DNA of 64,000 bases from Comamonas testosteroni. Its GTDB lineage: Bacteria > Pseudomonadota > Gammaproteobacteria > Burkholderiales > Burkholderiaceae_C. The notes below the pieces were generated by a model, which worked only from the letters and a program-made list of their open reading frames with translations, did not search any database and had not been told where the DNA came from. The stretch lies in contig NZ_CP129672.1 in assembly GCF_030505195.1 (NCBI RefSeq), forward strand, positions 3,940,501 to 4,004,500, in the 5' to 3' direction. Below are positions 1 through 9,692 of the stretch, piece after piece. Numbering within the stretch: position 1 is the first letter of the stretch; each line of letters opens with the position of its first letter. Made by a program: the position numbers and the translations under genes.

Positions 1-81
1 GCCCTTGTCGCGGGACGCATCGCCGAGGTGGATGTCGGAAACCTCAGCGCCGATGCTGCAGGTCAGTTGTTCGACTTTCAT
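1..81 (-). CDS. TauD/TfdA-type dioxygenase, N-terminal fragment
   Basis: Only the first 27 codons are in the window; the gene runs off the left edge on the minus strand. The start ATG is preceded by a good ribosome binding site (CTTAGGAG, 6 bases upstream). The N-terminus (MKVEQLTCSIGAEVSD, then a HLGDAS segment) resembles the opening strand of Fe(II)/2-oxoglutarate dioxygenases of the TauD/TfdA family, which typically begin with a conserved G-A-E-V/I-x-G/D pattern. No catalytic residue is visible, so the family call rests on this short stretch alone. Confidence 0.5.
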   Translation of the reverse strand, partial: MKVEQLTCSIGAEVSDIHLGDASRDKG

Positions 82-429
82 GGTCTTCTCCTAAGTTGCC
101 GGCAAGGCCTTGATGCAGTGCGCCGCCGTCTGATGGAAAAATTTTCGGCGCAGCCGCAGCCGCAGGGCTTGACCGATCGCGTCAGCTTGTTGCCCTCTTG
201 GGTGGGGGCAAGGAAAACCCTGGGGCCGGGCCGGGGCGTCTTGAAGTGGACGCATCTGCGCGCCGAATCGTCATATCTGTCGCGATCTACTGGTATCCAT
301 TGATTGACCGCTGGTGGTGATATTGATAAACATCAACATCCGAAATGCAGCTTGCCCTTGAGCCCTGTTTGCATCCATGAAATCCGGGCCTGCTGCGCAG
401 TACCCGTGTCAACCGTTTTCCTGGTCACG
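82..429. other. Intergenic region between divergent genes
   Basis: About 350 bases separate the minus-strand dioxygenase start and the + strand AraC gene. I see no convincing gene. A short inverted repeat TTGAT-aaac-ATCAA lies at 323-336 and could be a regulator site; this is weak evidence. Confidence 0.4.
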
Positions 430-1446
430 ATGAAGCCCCGTATCCGAAGTGTGAGCCTGTGCAAATACGCCAAGGTGGCCAATGAGCTCGGCATCGATCC
501 GCTGCGCATGTTCCGCCAGGTGGGGCTGGATCACAGCTGTCTGAGCTCTCCCGACCTCATGGTTCCCGAAGCGGCGTTTGCGCAGTTGCTGGAGGCTTCG
601 TCGGCGCAGGCCGGGCAGGCTTCGCTGGGCCTGCTCATGGGATCGCATTGGCGTCTGTCCGACTTCGGGCCGATCAGCCTGCTGCTGCAGCACCAGGCCA
701 GCCTCGCAAGCCTGCTCAAGACCTTCAAGGACTATGACCATATGATCAGCACCACCGTGGGCACGGAGGTGGTGACCCAGGGGCGCTATTCCATCATCCA
801 GCTGAACCTGGATACCGAGCGCGAGAGTCCGGGGCGTCACCCGGTGGAGCTGGGTATCACGGCGCTGATGAGCCTGTGCCGCTATCAGCTGGGCAAGCAC
901 TGGAGCCCGGCCGGCATCCACTTCTCGCACAGCGCGCCGGGCAGCACCATGAGCCATCGCCGCGTGCTGGGCAGCGAGATCGTGTTCGGCTCGGACTTCG
1001 ATGGCATCGTGGTGAGCAACGAGGATCTGGAGGCCGTCGATGCCGATCACGACAGCCTGATGGAGAGCCACGCCCGCAGCCTGATGGAGCGCCACGCGCC
1101 GCGGCCCATGGCCAGGTCGCTGGAGCAGCAGGTGCGCAGCACCTTGCAGTCGCTGCTGCCCCACGGGCGCCACAGCATTGCCCATGTGGCCGGCGCGCTT
1201 GGCTATACGGCCCGCTCGCTGCAGCGGCACCTGGAAACCCAGAACACCAGCTTTCAGGAAACGCTGGACGCCGTGCGCAGCCAGGCCGCGCTGCGTGCGC
1301 TGCAGAATCCGCAACTGTCGGTGAGCGAAGCGGCCGCCCAGGCCGGCTTTGCCGAGAACAGCTCCTTCACGCGCTGGTTCAGCAAGCATTTTCAGCAAAG
1401 CCCCAGCAGCTGGCGACAGCAGAATCTGAGCCGCAGGCTGTCCTGA
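430..1446 (+). CDS. AraC family transcriptional regulator (arabinose-binding-like N-terminus)
   Basis: 338 residues from the ATG at 430 (MKPRIRSVSL). An upstream in-frame ATG at 304 would add about 42 residues without family resemblance, so 430 is preferred. The N-terminal ~200 residues look like the sensor domain of OruR/ArgR-type AraC proteins. The last ~100 residues form the double helix-turn-helix, with the first helices near GALGYTARSLQRHL and the second near AAAQAGFAENSSFTRWF, the usual AraC signature. It points away from the dioxygenase at the left edge and may control it. The effector cannot be inferred. Confidence 0.85.
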   Translation: MKPRIRSVSLCKYAKVANELGIDPLRMFRQVGLDHSCLSSPDLMVPEAAFAQLLEASSAQAGQASLGLLMGSHWRLSDFGPISLLLQHQASLASLLKTFKDYDHMISTTVGTEVVTQGRYSIIQLNLDTERESPGRHPVELGITALMSLCRYQLGKHWSPAGIHFSHSAPGSTMSHRRVLGSEIVFGSDFDGIVVSNEDLEAVDADHDSLMESHARSLMERHAPRPMARSLEQQVRSTLQSLLPHGRHSIAHVAGALGYTARSLQRHLETQNTSFQETLDAVRSQAALRALQNPQLSVSEAAAQAGFAENSSFTRWFSKHFQQSPSSWRQQNLSRRLS

Positions 1447-1538
1447 GAACGCCAACACGTTCCAAGACTTCTTGCCGAATGACAACGCCAGCCTGCGCGC
1501 TGGCGTTGTGCGTTGCGGCTCAGGGCCGGGGCATTGCG

Positions 1539-2456
1539 TCAGGGCTGGGGCATTGCGGCCAGACGGGTTGCTTCGGGCTGGGCCTTGGCCAGCAGAAAAT
1601 CGATGCAGGTGCGCACGGCCTTGGTCTGGTGCCGGTTGGGCAGGTACAGGAGATACATATGGGTGCCGAAAATGCTGAGCCGGTACTCGTCCAGCGTGCT
1701 CAGCACCTCACCCGTGGCCAGCTTGTCCTGCACCACATAGTCGGGCACCAGGCCCACGCCCAGGCCGGCCAGGATGCCGTCACGCAGAAACGGGAAATGC
1801 TCGGAGATCATGGTGGGCTCCAGCATCACCTCGTGGCGCTCGGTGCCCAGATAGGCGGCCAGGCGCAATTGCCGCCCCGTGACCCCGGCGGTGATCAGCG
1901 GGCTGGCGCGCAGGGCATGCAGGGTTCTGGGCAGGCCGTGGGTCTGCGCATATTCGCGTGAGGCACAGGCCAGGTAGCGCACCGTGCCCATGCTGCGCGC
2001 CACCAGGGACAGGGGCGGCTCCTGGATCACGCGCACGATGATGTCCACATCGTCGCGCAGATTGTCGGCCCGGTTCTCGAACAGCACGTCGAGCACGATG
2101 CCCGGGTACAGGCGCTTGAACTCGATCAGCCATTCGCTCATCACGATCTGGCCGTAGCCGCTGGGCACGCTGATGCCAACGCGCCCCTGCAGGCTCTGGC
2201 CCAGCGCCGTGATGGCCTCGCGTGCGGCCAGCATTTCGTTGTGGATGTTGCGCCCGTGCTCGTACAGGCGCATGCCGATCTCCGTGGGCTCCACGCGGCG
2301 CGTGGTGCGCTTGACCAGTTGCACGCCCACGGATTTTTCCAGCTGGGTCAGGTGATAGCTCACATTGGCGCGCGTCATCTTGAGCTTGCGCGCCGCCTGA
2401 CTGAGATTGCCGCTATCGATGATTTCGACCAGCAGGGTCAGCGATTGGGAGTCCAT
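1539..2456 (-). CDS. LysR family transcriptional regulator
   Basis: 305 residues when started at the ATG at 2456 (MDSQSLTLLVEI). An earlier in-frame start at 2492 would overlap the palindrome at 2478-2492 and is less likely. Residues ~1-60 carry the winged helix-turn-helix (SQAARKLKMTRANVSYHLTQLEKSVG), followed by the LysR substrate-binding domain to the C-terminus. It is divergent from the FadB-like gene at 2569, the classic LysR arrangement, so it probably controls the catabolic array to its right. The inducer is unknown but would be expected to be a pathway intermediate. Confidence 0.9.
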   Translation of the reverse strand: MDSQSLTLLVEIIDSGNLSQAARKLKMTRANVSYHLTQLEKSVGVQLVKRTTRRVEPTEIGMRLYEHGRNIHNEMLAAREAITALGQSLQGRVGISVPSGYGQIVMSEWLIEFKRLYPGIVLDVLFENRADNLRDDVDIIVRVIQEPPLSLVARSMGTVRYLACASREYAQTHGLPRTLHALRASPLITAGVTGRQLRLAAYLGTERHEVMLEPTMISEHFPFLRDGILAGLGVGLVPDYVVQDKLATGEVLSTLDEYRLSIFGTHMYLLYLPNRHQTKAVRTCIDFLLAKAQPEATRLAAMPQP

Positions 2457-2477
2457 GGCGTGTTTGTCCAATTTCCT

Positions 2478-2492
2478 TTGACAGTCTGTCAA
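2478..2492. promoter_or_regulatory. Perfect palindrome TTGACAG-T-CTGTCAA, candidate LysR operator
   Basis: A 7-1-7 perfect palindrome in the 112-base gap between the divergent lysR and fadB-like genes. It contains the T-N11-A pattern expected of LysR-type operators. Binding by the adjacent LysR protein is inferred from position and symmetry. Confidence 0.65.
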
Positions 2493-2568
2493 TGATTCAT
2501 GGGATTGTTAGAAAACATTGTCGTCGTAAGAATAAAGCCCATTCCATAAAGAGATTCAGGAGACACGC

Positions 2569-4686
2569 ATGACCGCCCAAGCCAGCACCTCTGTCGTCGA
2601 ACTCAGGCAAGACGGTGACGTCCTGCTCGTCAGCGTCAACAATCCGCCCGTCAATGCACTGGGCGCTGCCGTGCGCCAGGGTCTGATGGCGGCCATGGAG
2701 CAGGCCGATGCCAGCGCCGCAGTCAAGGCCGTTGTGATCGTGGGCGAGGGCAAGGCTTTCATCGCCGGTGCCGATATCCGCGAATTCGGCAAGCCCCCGG
2801 TCCTGCCTTTCCTGCCCGATGTCTGCAACCGTATCGAGGCCTGCAGCAAGCCCGTGGTGGCCGTGATCCACGGCGCGGCGCTGGGCGGCGGCCTGGAGAT
2901 CGCCATGTCGGCGCATTACCGCCTGGCCCTGCCGGGCGCGAAGCTGGGTCTGCCCGAAGTCTTGCTGGGTCTGGTGCCCGGCGCCGGCGGCACGCAGCGT
3001 GCACCGCGCCTGATGGGCGTGAAGGCCGCGACCGAGCTGATGCTCAGCGGCCAGCAGATCGGTGCCAAGGCCGGACTGGCTGCCGGTCTGGTGGACCAAC
3101 TGGAAGAGGGCACGGACCCCGTGTCTGCGGGCCTGGCCTATGCGCGTGAGTTGCTGGCGCAGGGCGCGCCACTGCGTCCCGTCAGCGCCACGCCGGGCCG
3201 TCTGGCCGACAAGGCTGCCGCCCAGGCGGAGCTCGATGCGCTGCGTGCCGACACGGCCAAGAAGTCGCGCGGCCTGTTCTCGCCGCTGAAGATCATCGAC
3301 TGCGTGCAGGCCGCGCTGGATCTGCCTTTTGCCGAAGGCCTGAAGTTCGAGCGTGCCCAGTTTCTGGCCTGCATCGACAGCCCGCAGCGCGCCGGCCTGA
3401 TCCACGCCTTCTTTGCCGAGCGCGAGACGGCCAAGATTCCCGAAGCCCGCGCCGCGCAGCCGCGCGCCTTCAGCAAGATCGCCATCATCGGCGGCGGCAC
3501 CATGGGCGCGGGCATCACCGTCTCGGCGCTGGATGCCGGCCTGGTCGTGACCATGATCGAGCGCGACGCCGAGTCCATCGCACGCGGCCAGGCCAATGTG
3601 GAGAAGGTCTATAACGGCCTGATTGCCAAGGGCCGCATGAGCGAGGAAGCCAAGGCCGCCATCATGGCGCGCTACACGCCCTCGACCCGCTATGACGACA
3701 TTGCCGATGTGGACCTGGTGATCGAGGCGGTCTTTGAAGACCTGGAGGTCAAGAAGGCCGTGTTCAAGGAGCTGGACCGCGTCTGCAAGAGTGGTGCCGT
3801 GCTGGCCACCAACACCTCGTATCTGGATATCGACGCGATTGCCGATGTCACCAGCCGCCCGCAGGACGTGATCGGTCTGCACTTCTTCAGCCCGGCCAAC
3901 ATCATGAAGCTGCTGGAGATCGTCGTGCCCGCCAAGGTGGCCCCCGATGTGGTGACCACGGCCTTCGAGCTGGCCAAGAAGATGAAGAAGGTGCCCGTGC
4001 GCGCCGGCGTCTGCGACGGTTTCATCGGCAACCGCATTCTGGCCACCTACAAGCAGGCCGCCGACTACATCATGGAAGACGGTGCCAGCCCCTACGAGAT
4101 CGACGAGGCCGTGCGCGGCTTCGGCTTTGCCATGGGGCCCTTCCAGGTCACCGACCTGGCCGGCGGCGATATCGGCTGGGCCACGCGCAAGCGCCGCGCT
4201 GCCACGCGCGACCCCAAGGCCCGTTATGTGGAGATTGCCGACCGCATCTGCGAGCAGGGCTGGTTCGGCCAGAAGACGGGCCGGGGCTTTTATCTCTATC
4301 CGCAAGGTGCGCGCATCGGTCAGTCCGACCCCGAGGTGCTGGCCATCGTGGACGCCGAGCGCGCCAAGAAGGGCGTGACGCCGCGCCCGTTCACGGCCGA
4401 GGAAATCATGCGCCGCTACATGGCCGCCATGGTCAACGAAGGCGCCAAGGTGGTGGGCGAGGGCATTGCGCTGCGCCCGCTGGATGTGGACGTGACCTTT
4501 ATCTCCGGCTACGGCTTTCCGCGCCACCGCGGCGGCCCCATGAAGTGGGCCGATATGCAGGGCCTGGCCAAGGTGCTGGCCGATATCGAAGCCTTTGCCA
4601 AGGAAGACGCGCTGTTCTGGAAGCCTGCGCCGCTGCTGCAAAAGCTGGTGGCCGAAGGCAAGAACTTCGAGAGCCTGAATAAGTAA
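2569..4686 (+). CDS. Multifunctional enoyl-CoA hydratase / 3-hydroxyacyl-CoA dehydrogenase (FadB/FadJ-like)
   Basis: 705 residues, typical for the multifunctional beta-oxidation protein. The N-terminal crotonase domain shows the oxyanion-hole segments [13 protein letters not shown] (~residue 65) and [15 protein letters not shown] (~105). The NAD-binding domain starts at about residue 303 with [14 protein letters not shown]. The dehydrogenase part has [26 protein letters not shown] (~436) and DGFIGNRI, followed by a duplicated C-terminal 3HCDH domain. It would hydrate enoyl-CoA and oxidise the 3-hydroxyacyl-CoA in the cytosol. It is the first gene of the array, after a GGAGACACGC leader. Confidence 0.93.
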   Translation: MTAQASTSVVELRQDGDVLLVSVNNPPVNALGAAVRQGLMAAMEQADASAAVKAVVIVGEGKAFIAGADIREFGKPPVLPFLPDVCNRIEACSKPVVAVIHGAALGGGLEIAMSAHYRLALPGAKLGLPEVLLGLVPGAGGTQRAPRLMGVKAATELMLSGQQIGAKAGLAAGLVDQLEEGTDPVSAGLAYARELLAQGAPLRPVSATPGRLADKAAAQAELDALRADTAKKSRGLFSPLKIIDCVQAALDLPFAEGLKFERAQFLACIDSPQRAGLIHAFFAERETAKIPEARAAQPRAFSKIAIIGGGTMGAGITVSALDAGLVVTMIERDAESIARGQANVEKVYNGLIAKGRMSEEAKAAIMARYTPSTRYDDIADVDLVIEAVFEDLEVKKAVFKELDRVCKSGAVLATNTSYLDIDAIADVTSRPQDVIGLHFFSPANIMKLLEIVVPAKVAPDVVTTAFELAKKMKKVPVRAGVCDGFIGNRILATYKQAADYIMEDGASPYEIDEAVRGFGFAMGPFQVTDLAGGDIGWATRKRRAATRDPKARYVEIADRICEQGWFGQKTGRGFYLYPQGARIGQSDPEVLAIVDAERAKKGVTPRPFTAEEIMRRYMAAMVNEGAKVVGEGIALRPLDVDVTFISGYGFPRHRGGPMKWADMQGLAKVLADIEAFAKEDALFWKPAPLLQKLVAEGKNFESLNK

Positions 4687-4688
4687 CA

Positions 4689-4793
4689 CCCCCTGAGGCG
4701 CGTCGCCGCGCCTTCCCCCTCTCTCGCTTCGCGGGAGGGGGACACTGCCCTCGCTGCGGGGCGGCGGGGCCGCCTAGGCCCTTGCTCGGCAGT
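4689..4793 (+). repeat. Comamonadaceae-type intergenic repeat, copy 1
   Basis: Starts CCCCCTGAGGCGCG, has a CCTTCCCCC/GGGGGAC inverted core, then a CTCGCTGCGGGGCGGC block and a CTTGCTCGGC end. The same ordered blocks recur at 6153, 7500, 12087, 15082 and 19709, always just after a stop codon on the same strand. It could form a stem-loop in mRNA. Confidence 0.8.
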
Positions 4794-4839
4794 CCGCCGA
4801 TAGGGCGTGTCGGTTTTTGATCGCGTAGTCAAAAAAAGG

Positions 4840-4915
4840 AGCTGCTAGCGCTTTATTTGTATTGATTTCAGTATGAAAAGTATATGAAAACAAGGAATGG
4901 AAAGCGCTTGTAGCT
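4840..4915. repeat. Second intergenic inverted-repeat family (AGCGCT type)
   Basis: Arms AGCTGCTAGCGCTTT (4840-4854) and AAAGCGCTTGTAGCT (4901-4915) flank a ~46-base AT-rich centre, unlike the GC-rich surroundings. From memory, similar GAGCTGCTAGCGCTTG elements are abundant between genes in Comamonadaceae genomes, suggesting a REP/MITE-like element. Only one copy was seen in this window. Confidence 0.6.
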
Positions 4916-4953
4916 ATCAAAAATAATTTTCAACATTCACAGAGACAAGCACC

Positions 4954-6150
4954 ATGCGTGAAGCCGTTATCGTTTCCACCGCCCGCACACCGCTGACAAA
5001 GTCGCATCGTGGCGAGTTCAACGTCACTCCCGCCGCCCAACTGGCTGCTTTCTCCGTCAAGGCGGCGGTGGAGCGCTCGGGGGTCGATCCCGAAATGATC
5101 GAGGACCTGATTCTGGGCTGCGGCAACCCCGACGGTTTCCAGGGCCGCAATCTGGGCCGCCAGACCGTGTTGCGCGCCGGGCTGCCGCTGTCGATCGCCG
5201 GCACCACCATCACGCGTTTTTGCGCTTCGGGTCTGCAGTCCATCGCCATCGCGGCAGGCCGCGTCGTGGCCGAGGGCGTGGACGTGATGCTGGCCGGCGG
5301 TATCGAGACCATCTCCGGCATCCGGGCCGGCAACAATCTGCCCACCGACATGGACCCCTGGCTGGTGGAGCACAAGCCCGAGCTGTACATGGCCATGATC
5401 GACACCGCCGATGTGGTGGCCAAGCGCTACGGCATCACGCGTGAAGACCAGGATGCGTTCTCGCTGCAAAGCCAGCAGCGCACGGCAGCGGCCCAGGCCG
5501 CCGATCTGTTCAAGGACGAGATCATCGCCTGCTCCACACGCATGATGGAGAAGAACAAGGAAACCGGCGAAGTCACCTACCGCGAGGTGGTGGCCACGCA
5601 GGACAACTGCAACCGCGCCAGCACCACGCTGGAGGGGCTGGCCAAGCTGGAGCCTGTGAAGGGCCCGGGCAACTTCATCACGGCCGGCAATGCCTCGCAG
5701 CTGTCTGACGGCTCCAGCGCCTGCGTGGTGATGGAGGCCAGGCTGGCAGAGCGTCTGGGCCTCAAGCCCCTGGGCGCTTTCCGCGGCTTTGCCGTGGCCG
5801 GCTGCGAGCCTGACGAGATGGGCATCGGCCCCGTGTTTGCCGTGCCCAAGCTGCTCAAGCGCCACGGCCTGACGGTTCAGGATATCGACCTGTGGGAGCT
5901 GAACGAAGCCTTTGCCTCGCAGGCGCTGTATTGCCAGCGTCAGCTGGGCATTCCCAACGAGCGCCTGAATGTCAACGGCGGCGCGATTGCCATCGGCCAC
6001 CCTTTCGGCATGACGGGCGCACGCCTGACCGGCCACATCCTGCTTGAAGGCCAGCGCCGCAAGGCCCGCAACCCCCAGGTCAAGTGGGGCGTGGTGACCA
6101 TGTGCATTGCCGGCGGCATGGGCGCTGCGGGCCTGTTCGAGATTTACTAA
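4954..6150 (+). CDS. Acetyl-CoA acyltransferase (thiolase)
   Basis: 398 residues, the usual thiolase length. The three catalytic elements are present: acyl-accepting Cys90 in [11 protein letters not shown], His349 in [17 protein letters not shown], and Cys384 in [10 protein letters not shown]. It would cleave a 3-ketoacyl-CoA with CoA, following the FadB-like enzyme upstream. The start is supported by a short leader (CACAGAGACAAGCACC). The chain length or branching preference cannot be read. Confidence 0.93.
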   Translation: MREAVIVSTARTPLTKSHRGEFNVTPAAQLAAFSVKAAVERSGVDPEMIEDLILGCGNPDGFQGRNLGRQTVLRAGLPLSIAGTTITRFCASGLQSIAIAAGRVVAEGVDVMLAGGIETISGIRAGNNLPTDMDPWLVEHKPELYMAMIDTADVVAKRYGITREDQDAFSLQSQQRTAAAQAADLFKDEIIACSTRMMEKNKETGEVTYREVVATQDNCNRASTTLEGLAKLEPVKGPGNFITAGNASQLSDGSSACVVMEARLAERLGLKPLGAFRGFAVAGCEPDEMGIGPVFAVPKLLKRHGLTVQDIDLWELNEAFASQALYCQRQLGIPNERLNVNGGAIAIGHPFGMTGARLTGHILLEGQRRKARNPQVKWGVVTMCIAGGMGAAGLFEIY

Positions 6151-6152
6151 GA

Positions 6153-6235
6153 CCCCCTGAGGCGCTGCGCGCCTTCCCCCAAAGGGGGACGACAGCCTCG
6201 CTGCGGGGCGGCCCTTGCTCGCTGTCTCTGGCGTG
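6153..6235 (+). repeat. Intergenic repeat, copy 2
   Basis: Short version: CCCCCTGAGGCGCTGCGCG, then CCTTCCCCCAAAGGGGGAC, then CTCGCTGCGGGGCGGCCC and TTGCTCGCTGTC. It begins three bases after the thiolase stop. Confidence 0.8.
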
Positions 6236-6291
6236 GGCCGCGCGGTTTGCAAGGCGGAGTGCGCTGCGCCATGGATTACCAGGAAATAGCA

Positions 6292-7491
6292 ATGGATTTG
6301 CAATTCACCCCCCAGGAAGAGGCGTTTCGCGCCGAGGTGCAGACTTTTCTCAAGGAGAAGCTGCCCAAGCATATTTCGCTCAAGATCAAGGCCGGCCAGC
6401 GTCTGAGCAAGGCCGATCAGGACGAGTGGCATGCCATCCTCAACGAGCGCGGCTGGTATGCGAATCATTGGCCCCAGGAGCATGGCGGTCCGGGCTGGGG
6501 AGCAGTCGAGAAGTTCATCTTCGACACCGAATGCGCCCTGGCCGGCGGCCCGCGTATCGTGCCCTTTGGCGTGAACATGCTGGGGCCTGTGCTGATCAAG
6601 TACGGCAACGAGCAGCAAAAGAAGTACTGGCTGCCGCGCATTCTGAGCGGGCAGGACTGGTGGTGCCAGGGCTACTCCGAGCCCGGCGCGGGCTCCGATC
6701 TGGCATCGGTGAAGACCACGGCGGTGCGCGATGGAGACTTCTACATCGTCAACGGCCAGAAGACCTGGACCACCCAGGGCCAGCACGCCAATATGATCTT
6801 CTGCCTGGTGCGCACCAACCGCGAGGCCAAGGCCCAGGCCGGCATCAGCTTTTTGCTGGTGGACATGAACAGCCCCGGCGTGGAGCTGCGTCCCATCCGC
6901 ACGCTGGACGGCGACAAGGAAGTCAACGAAGTCTTCTTCACCGATGTGAAGGTGCCTGTCGAGAATCTGGTGGGAGAGGAAAACCGGGGCTGGACCTATG
7001 CCAAGTATCTGCTGACCTACGAGCGCACCGGCATTGCGGGTGTGGGTTTCTGCATCTCGGCCCTGGCCAAGCTCAAGGTCATCGCCGCCAAGGTGCACAA
7101 GAACGGCCAGCCTTTGAGCCAGGACCCGCTGTTCGCCGCCCGCATGGCGCGCGTCGAGATCGACCTGGAGAACATGAAGACCACCAATCTGCGCGTGATC
7201 GCCGCCGTGGCCGGTGGCGGCGTGCCCGGTGCGGAAAGCTCCATGCTGAAAATCCGCGGCACCGAGATCCGTCAGGAAATCCTGTCGCTGATCCGCCGCG
7301 CCATGGGCGTGTATGCCGTGCCCTATATCGACGAGGCACAGTACGAAGGCTATGACCAGGCGCCCATCGGCGGCATCGACGAGGCCGCCACGGCCTCGGC
7401 CAACTACTTCAACTACCGCAAGCTGTCGATCTTCGGTGGCTCCAACGAAATCCAGAAGAACATCATCTCCAAGATGATTCTGGGCTTGTGA
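6292..7491 (+). CDS. Acyl-CoA dehydrogenase (long isoform of the pair)
   Basis: 399 residues from the ATG at 6292 (MDLQFTPQEEAF), chosen because AGGAAATAGCA precedes it; an in-frame ATG at 6271 is less likely. FAD-linked acyl-CoA dehydrogenase features are clear: YSEPGAGSDLASVKT (~residue 125), WTTQGQHANMIF, and the C-terminal FGGSNEIQKNIISKMILG signature. It would introduce the alpha-beta double bond and pass electrons to the ETF encoded at 14.3-16.2 kb. Together with the second dehydrogenase at 7679 it may form a heteromeric enzyme, as known for steroid and other unusual acyl-CoA substrates; that is inference. Confidence 0.92.
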   Translation: MDLQFTPQEEAFRAEVQTFLKEKLPKHISLKIKAGQRLSKADQDEWHAILNERGWYANHWPQEHGGPGWGAVEKFIFDTECALAGGPRIVPFGVNMLGPVLIKYGNEQQKKYWLPRILSGQDWWCQGYSEPGAGSDLASVKTTAVRDGDFYIVNGQKTWTTQGQHANMIFCLVRTNREAKAQAGISFLLVDMNSPGVELRPIRTLDGDKEVNEVFFTDVKVPVENLVGEENRGWTYAKYLLTYERTGIAGVGFCISALAKLKVIAAKVHKNGQPLSQDPLFAARMARVEIDLENMKTTNLRVIAAVAGGGVPGAESSMLKIRGTEIRQEILSLIRRAMGVYAVPYIDEAQYEGYDQAPIGGIDEAATASANYFNYRKLSIFGGSNEIQKNIISKMILGL

Positions 7492-7499
7492 ATCTGTAA

Positions 7500-7617
7500 C
7501 CCCCTGAGTCGCTTCGCCTGGGCGGCCCCGCACCTTCCCCTCGCCGGGCGCCCCTAGCCGGGCGCCCCCAAGGGGGACGACACCCTTGCTGCGAGGCGGC
7601 TCTTGCTCGGTGTCTCC
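7500..7617 (+). repeat. Intergenic repeat, copy 3
   Basis: CCCCTGAGTCGCTTCGCC start, an internal GCCGGGCGCCCC duplication, then CCCCCAAGGGGGACGACACC and TTGCTGCGAGGCGGCTC, ending CTTGCTCGGTGTC. The duplication makes it longer than copy 2. Confidence 0.8.
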
Positions 7618-7678
7618 CTCGAAAGCGGTGATGCCGAGCGATCTGGATAGATGACCTGTTGGGTAGAAAGAATTTGTC

Positions 7679-8812
7679 ATGAACTTCACACACACCGAAG
7701 ACCGCCGCATGCTGGCGGATAGCCTGAATCGTTTTGTCTCCGAGCAGTACGGCATCGAGCATCGCAACCTGCTGGCCTATGGCGCAGAAGGTCACAGCCC
7801 CGCGCTGTATGCGCAATTTGCCGAGCTGGGCGCGATCGGCGCGCTGTTCCCCGAAGCGGTGGGCGGTTTTGGCGGCTCAGGCTTTGACATCAGCGTGGTG
7901 TTCGAGGCACTGGGCCGTGGCCTGGTGGCCGAGCCGCTGCTGGGGGCGCTGGTCGTGGGCCAGGCCCTGATTGCCGCTGGCAGCGATGCGCAAAAGCGCC
8001 AGCTGGAGGAGATCATCGCCGGCGGCGTGATCGCCGCCCTGGCGCACGACGAACCGGGCAGCCACTACGAGCTCAACAAGGTCACCGCCACGGCAGCCAG
8101 GAGCGCCACGGGCTGGGTGCTCAACGGCGCCAAGAGCGTGGTGGCCTTTGGCGAAAAGGCCGGCCTGCTGCTGGTGTCGGCGCGCACCGCAGGGAGCATG
8201 TTCGATGCTGCCGGCATCAGCCTGTTCCTGGTCGACGGCAACGCCGCCGGCATTGCCAAGCGGGGCTATAGCCGCATGGAAGGCGGCCGCGCTGCCGAGC
8301 TGACGTTCGAGAATGTGCAGCTGGCCGAGGATGCTCTGCTGGGCGCCGAGGGCCAGGGTCATGCCGTGCTTGAGCATGTGCAGGGATTTGCCCTGCTGGC
8401 GCTGGCTGCCGAGGCGCTGGGCGCCATGGATGTGGCCAAGCAGAACACGCTGGAGTATCTGCAGACGCGCAAGCAGTTCGGCGTGGCCATCGGTAGCTTC
8501 CAGGCGCTGCAGCACCGCATGGCCGATCTGCTGCTGGAGGTGGAGCAGGTGCGCTCCACCGTCATCAATGCGGCCGATGCCATCGACAATGCCCAGGGCG
8601 CCGAGCGCGAGAGGATGCTGTCTGCCGCCAAGTACACCGTGGGCTCCGTGGGGACCCTGGTGGCCGAGGAAAGCATACAGATGCATGGCGGCATCGGCAT
8701 GACCTGGGAGCTGCCGCTGGCGCATTACGCCAAGCGACTGATCATGATCGACCACCAGTTTGGCGACGAGGACCATCACCTGGCGCGTTTCATGGCCTTG
8801 ACGCAGGCCTGA
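7679..8812 (+). CDS. Acyl-CoA dehydrogenase (short isoform of the pair)
   Basis: 377 residues. Family marks include LNGAKSVVAFGEKA in the middle domain, RKQFGVAIGSFQALQHRMADLL in the C-terminal helical domain and QMHGGIGMTWELPLAHYAKR near the end. The sequence is clearly different from the neighbour at 6292, and adjacent unequal acyl-CoA dehydrogenases often act as alpha/beta partners. It has no close SD match (GTAGAAAGAATTTGTC leader), so translation initiation may be modest. Confidence 0.9.
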   Translation: MNFTHTEDRRMLADSLNRFVSEQYGIEHRNLLAYGAEGHSPALYAQFAELGAIGALFPEAVGGFGGSGFDISVVFEALGRGLVAEPLLGALVVGQALIAAGSDAQKRQLEEIIAGGVIAALAHDEPGSHYELNKVTATAARSATGWVLNGAKSVVAFGEKAGLLLVSARTAGSMFDAAGISLFLVDGNAAGIAKRGYSRMEGGRAAELTFENVQLAEDALLGAEGQGHAVLEHVQGFALLALAAEALGAMDVAKQNTLEYLQTRKQFGVAIGSFQALQHRMADLLLEVEQVRSTVINAADAIDNAQGAERERMLSAAKYTVGSVGTLVAEESIQMHGGIGMTWELPLAHYAKRLIMIDHQFGDEDHHLARFMALTQA

Positions 8813-8861
8813 GCCCCGAGGCTGGGAGGCTGCGGTTTCGCTAGACATGGAGAGAACATCA

Positions 8862-9653
8862 ATGAGTGACGCTTTGCTGATCCGCCGCGAAGGTGCCGTG
8901 CTGGTGCTGAGCAACAACAACCCGACTGCGCGCAATGCGCTGTCGCCCGCCTTCTACGCGGCCGTCACGACCGCGCTGGCAGATGCTGCGGCCGACTCCA
9001 GTGTGGGCGCGGTGGTGCTCACGGGCGAGGGCGGTCATTTCTGCGCCGGTGGCGATCTGCGCCAACTGGCCGGGCGCCGCGAACTGCCCGTGGAGCAGCG
9101 CCGAGAAAAGCTGGAAGGCCTGCACGACCTGATTCGCGCCGTGCGCGACTGCCCCAAACCCGTCATCGCCGCCGTCGAAGGCGCAGCGGCGGGCGCTGGC
9201 CTGTCGCTGGCCCTGGCCTGCGATATGCTGGTGGCCGCCCGCGACAGCCTGTTCTCCGTGGCCTATGTGAAGGTGGGGCTGACGCCCGACGGCGGTGCCA
9301 TGGCCTTTCTGGCCGAGTTCGTCTCGCGCCAGGTGCTGACCGAGCTGTGCCTGACTGGCGAGCGCATCAGCGGCGAACGCATGCACGCTCTGGGTCCCGT
9401 CAACCGGCTGGCCGAGCCCGGCCAGGCGCTGGCCGATGCCGTAGCGCTGGCCGCCCAGGTCGCGACCGGCCCGGACCAGGCCATGGCCTTGATCAAGGAC
9501 CTGTGCCGGCAGGCACCGCGCACCACGCTGGAGCAGCAGCTGGAGCTGGAGGCGCAGTACATGGTGCGCTCTCAGGGCAGCGAAGAGTCCCGTGAAGGCA
9601 TTGCCGCCTTTCTCGAAAAGCGCAGCGCCGATTTCACCCGATTGCGTGCCTGA
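8862..9653 (+). CDS. Enoyl-CoA hydratase/isomerase
   Basis: 263 residues from the ATG at 8862 (MSDALLIRREG). The in-frame ATG at 8847 overlaps the GGAGAG ribosome binding site and is rejected. Crotonase motifs: GGHFCAGGDLRQL (~residue 62) and EGAAAGAGLSLALACDM (~110), which form the oxyanion hole. A second hydratase beside the FadB-like protein suggests a substrate that needs a special hydration or ring-opening step. The gene lies 40 bases before the CoA-transferase. Confidence 0.9.
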   Translation: MSDALLIRREGAVLVLSNNNPTARNALSPAFYAAVTTALADAAADSSVGAVVLTGEGGHFCAGGDLRQLAGRRELPVEQRREKLEGLHDLIRAVRDCPKPVIAAVEGAAAGAGLSLALACDMLVAARDSLFSVAYVKVGLTPDGGAMAFLAEFVSRQVLTELCLTGERISGERMHALGPVNRLAEPGQALADAVALAAQVATGPDQAMALIKDLCRQAPRTTLEQQLELEAQYMVRSQGSEESREGIAAFLEKRSADFTRLRA

Positions 9654-9692
9654 GCACCCGACAAAACCAAGATTTTCAAGGAGACAAGGCTC

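Noticed and set aside
876..1961. 361-codon + strand frame overlapping the AraC and LysR genes
   Set aside because: It overlaps two genes with recognisable domains in other frames and shows no domain itself.
2497..4689. 730-codon open frame antisense to the FadB-like gene
   Set aside because: It has no start context or domain sense and is rich in His, Gly, Gln and Ala repeats, as expected from the complement of high-GC coding sequence.
4930..7767. 945-codon open frame on the minus strand across thiolase and acyl-CoA dehydrogenase
   Set aside because: It is the antisense shadow of two well-supported genes and crosses the intergenic repeat; composition is not protein-like.
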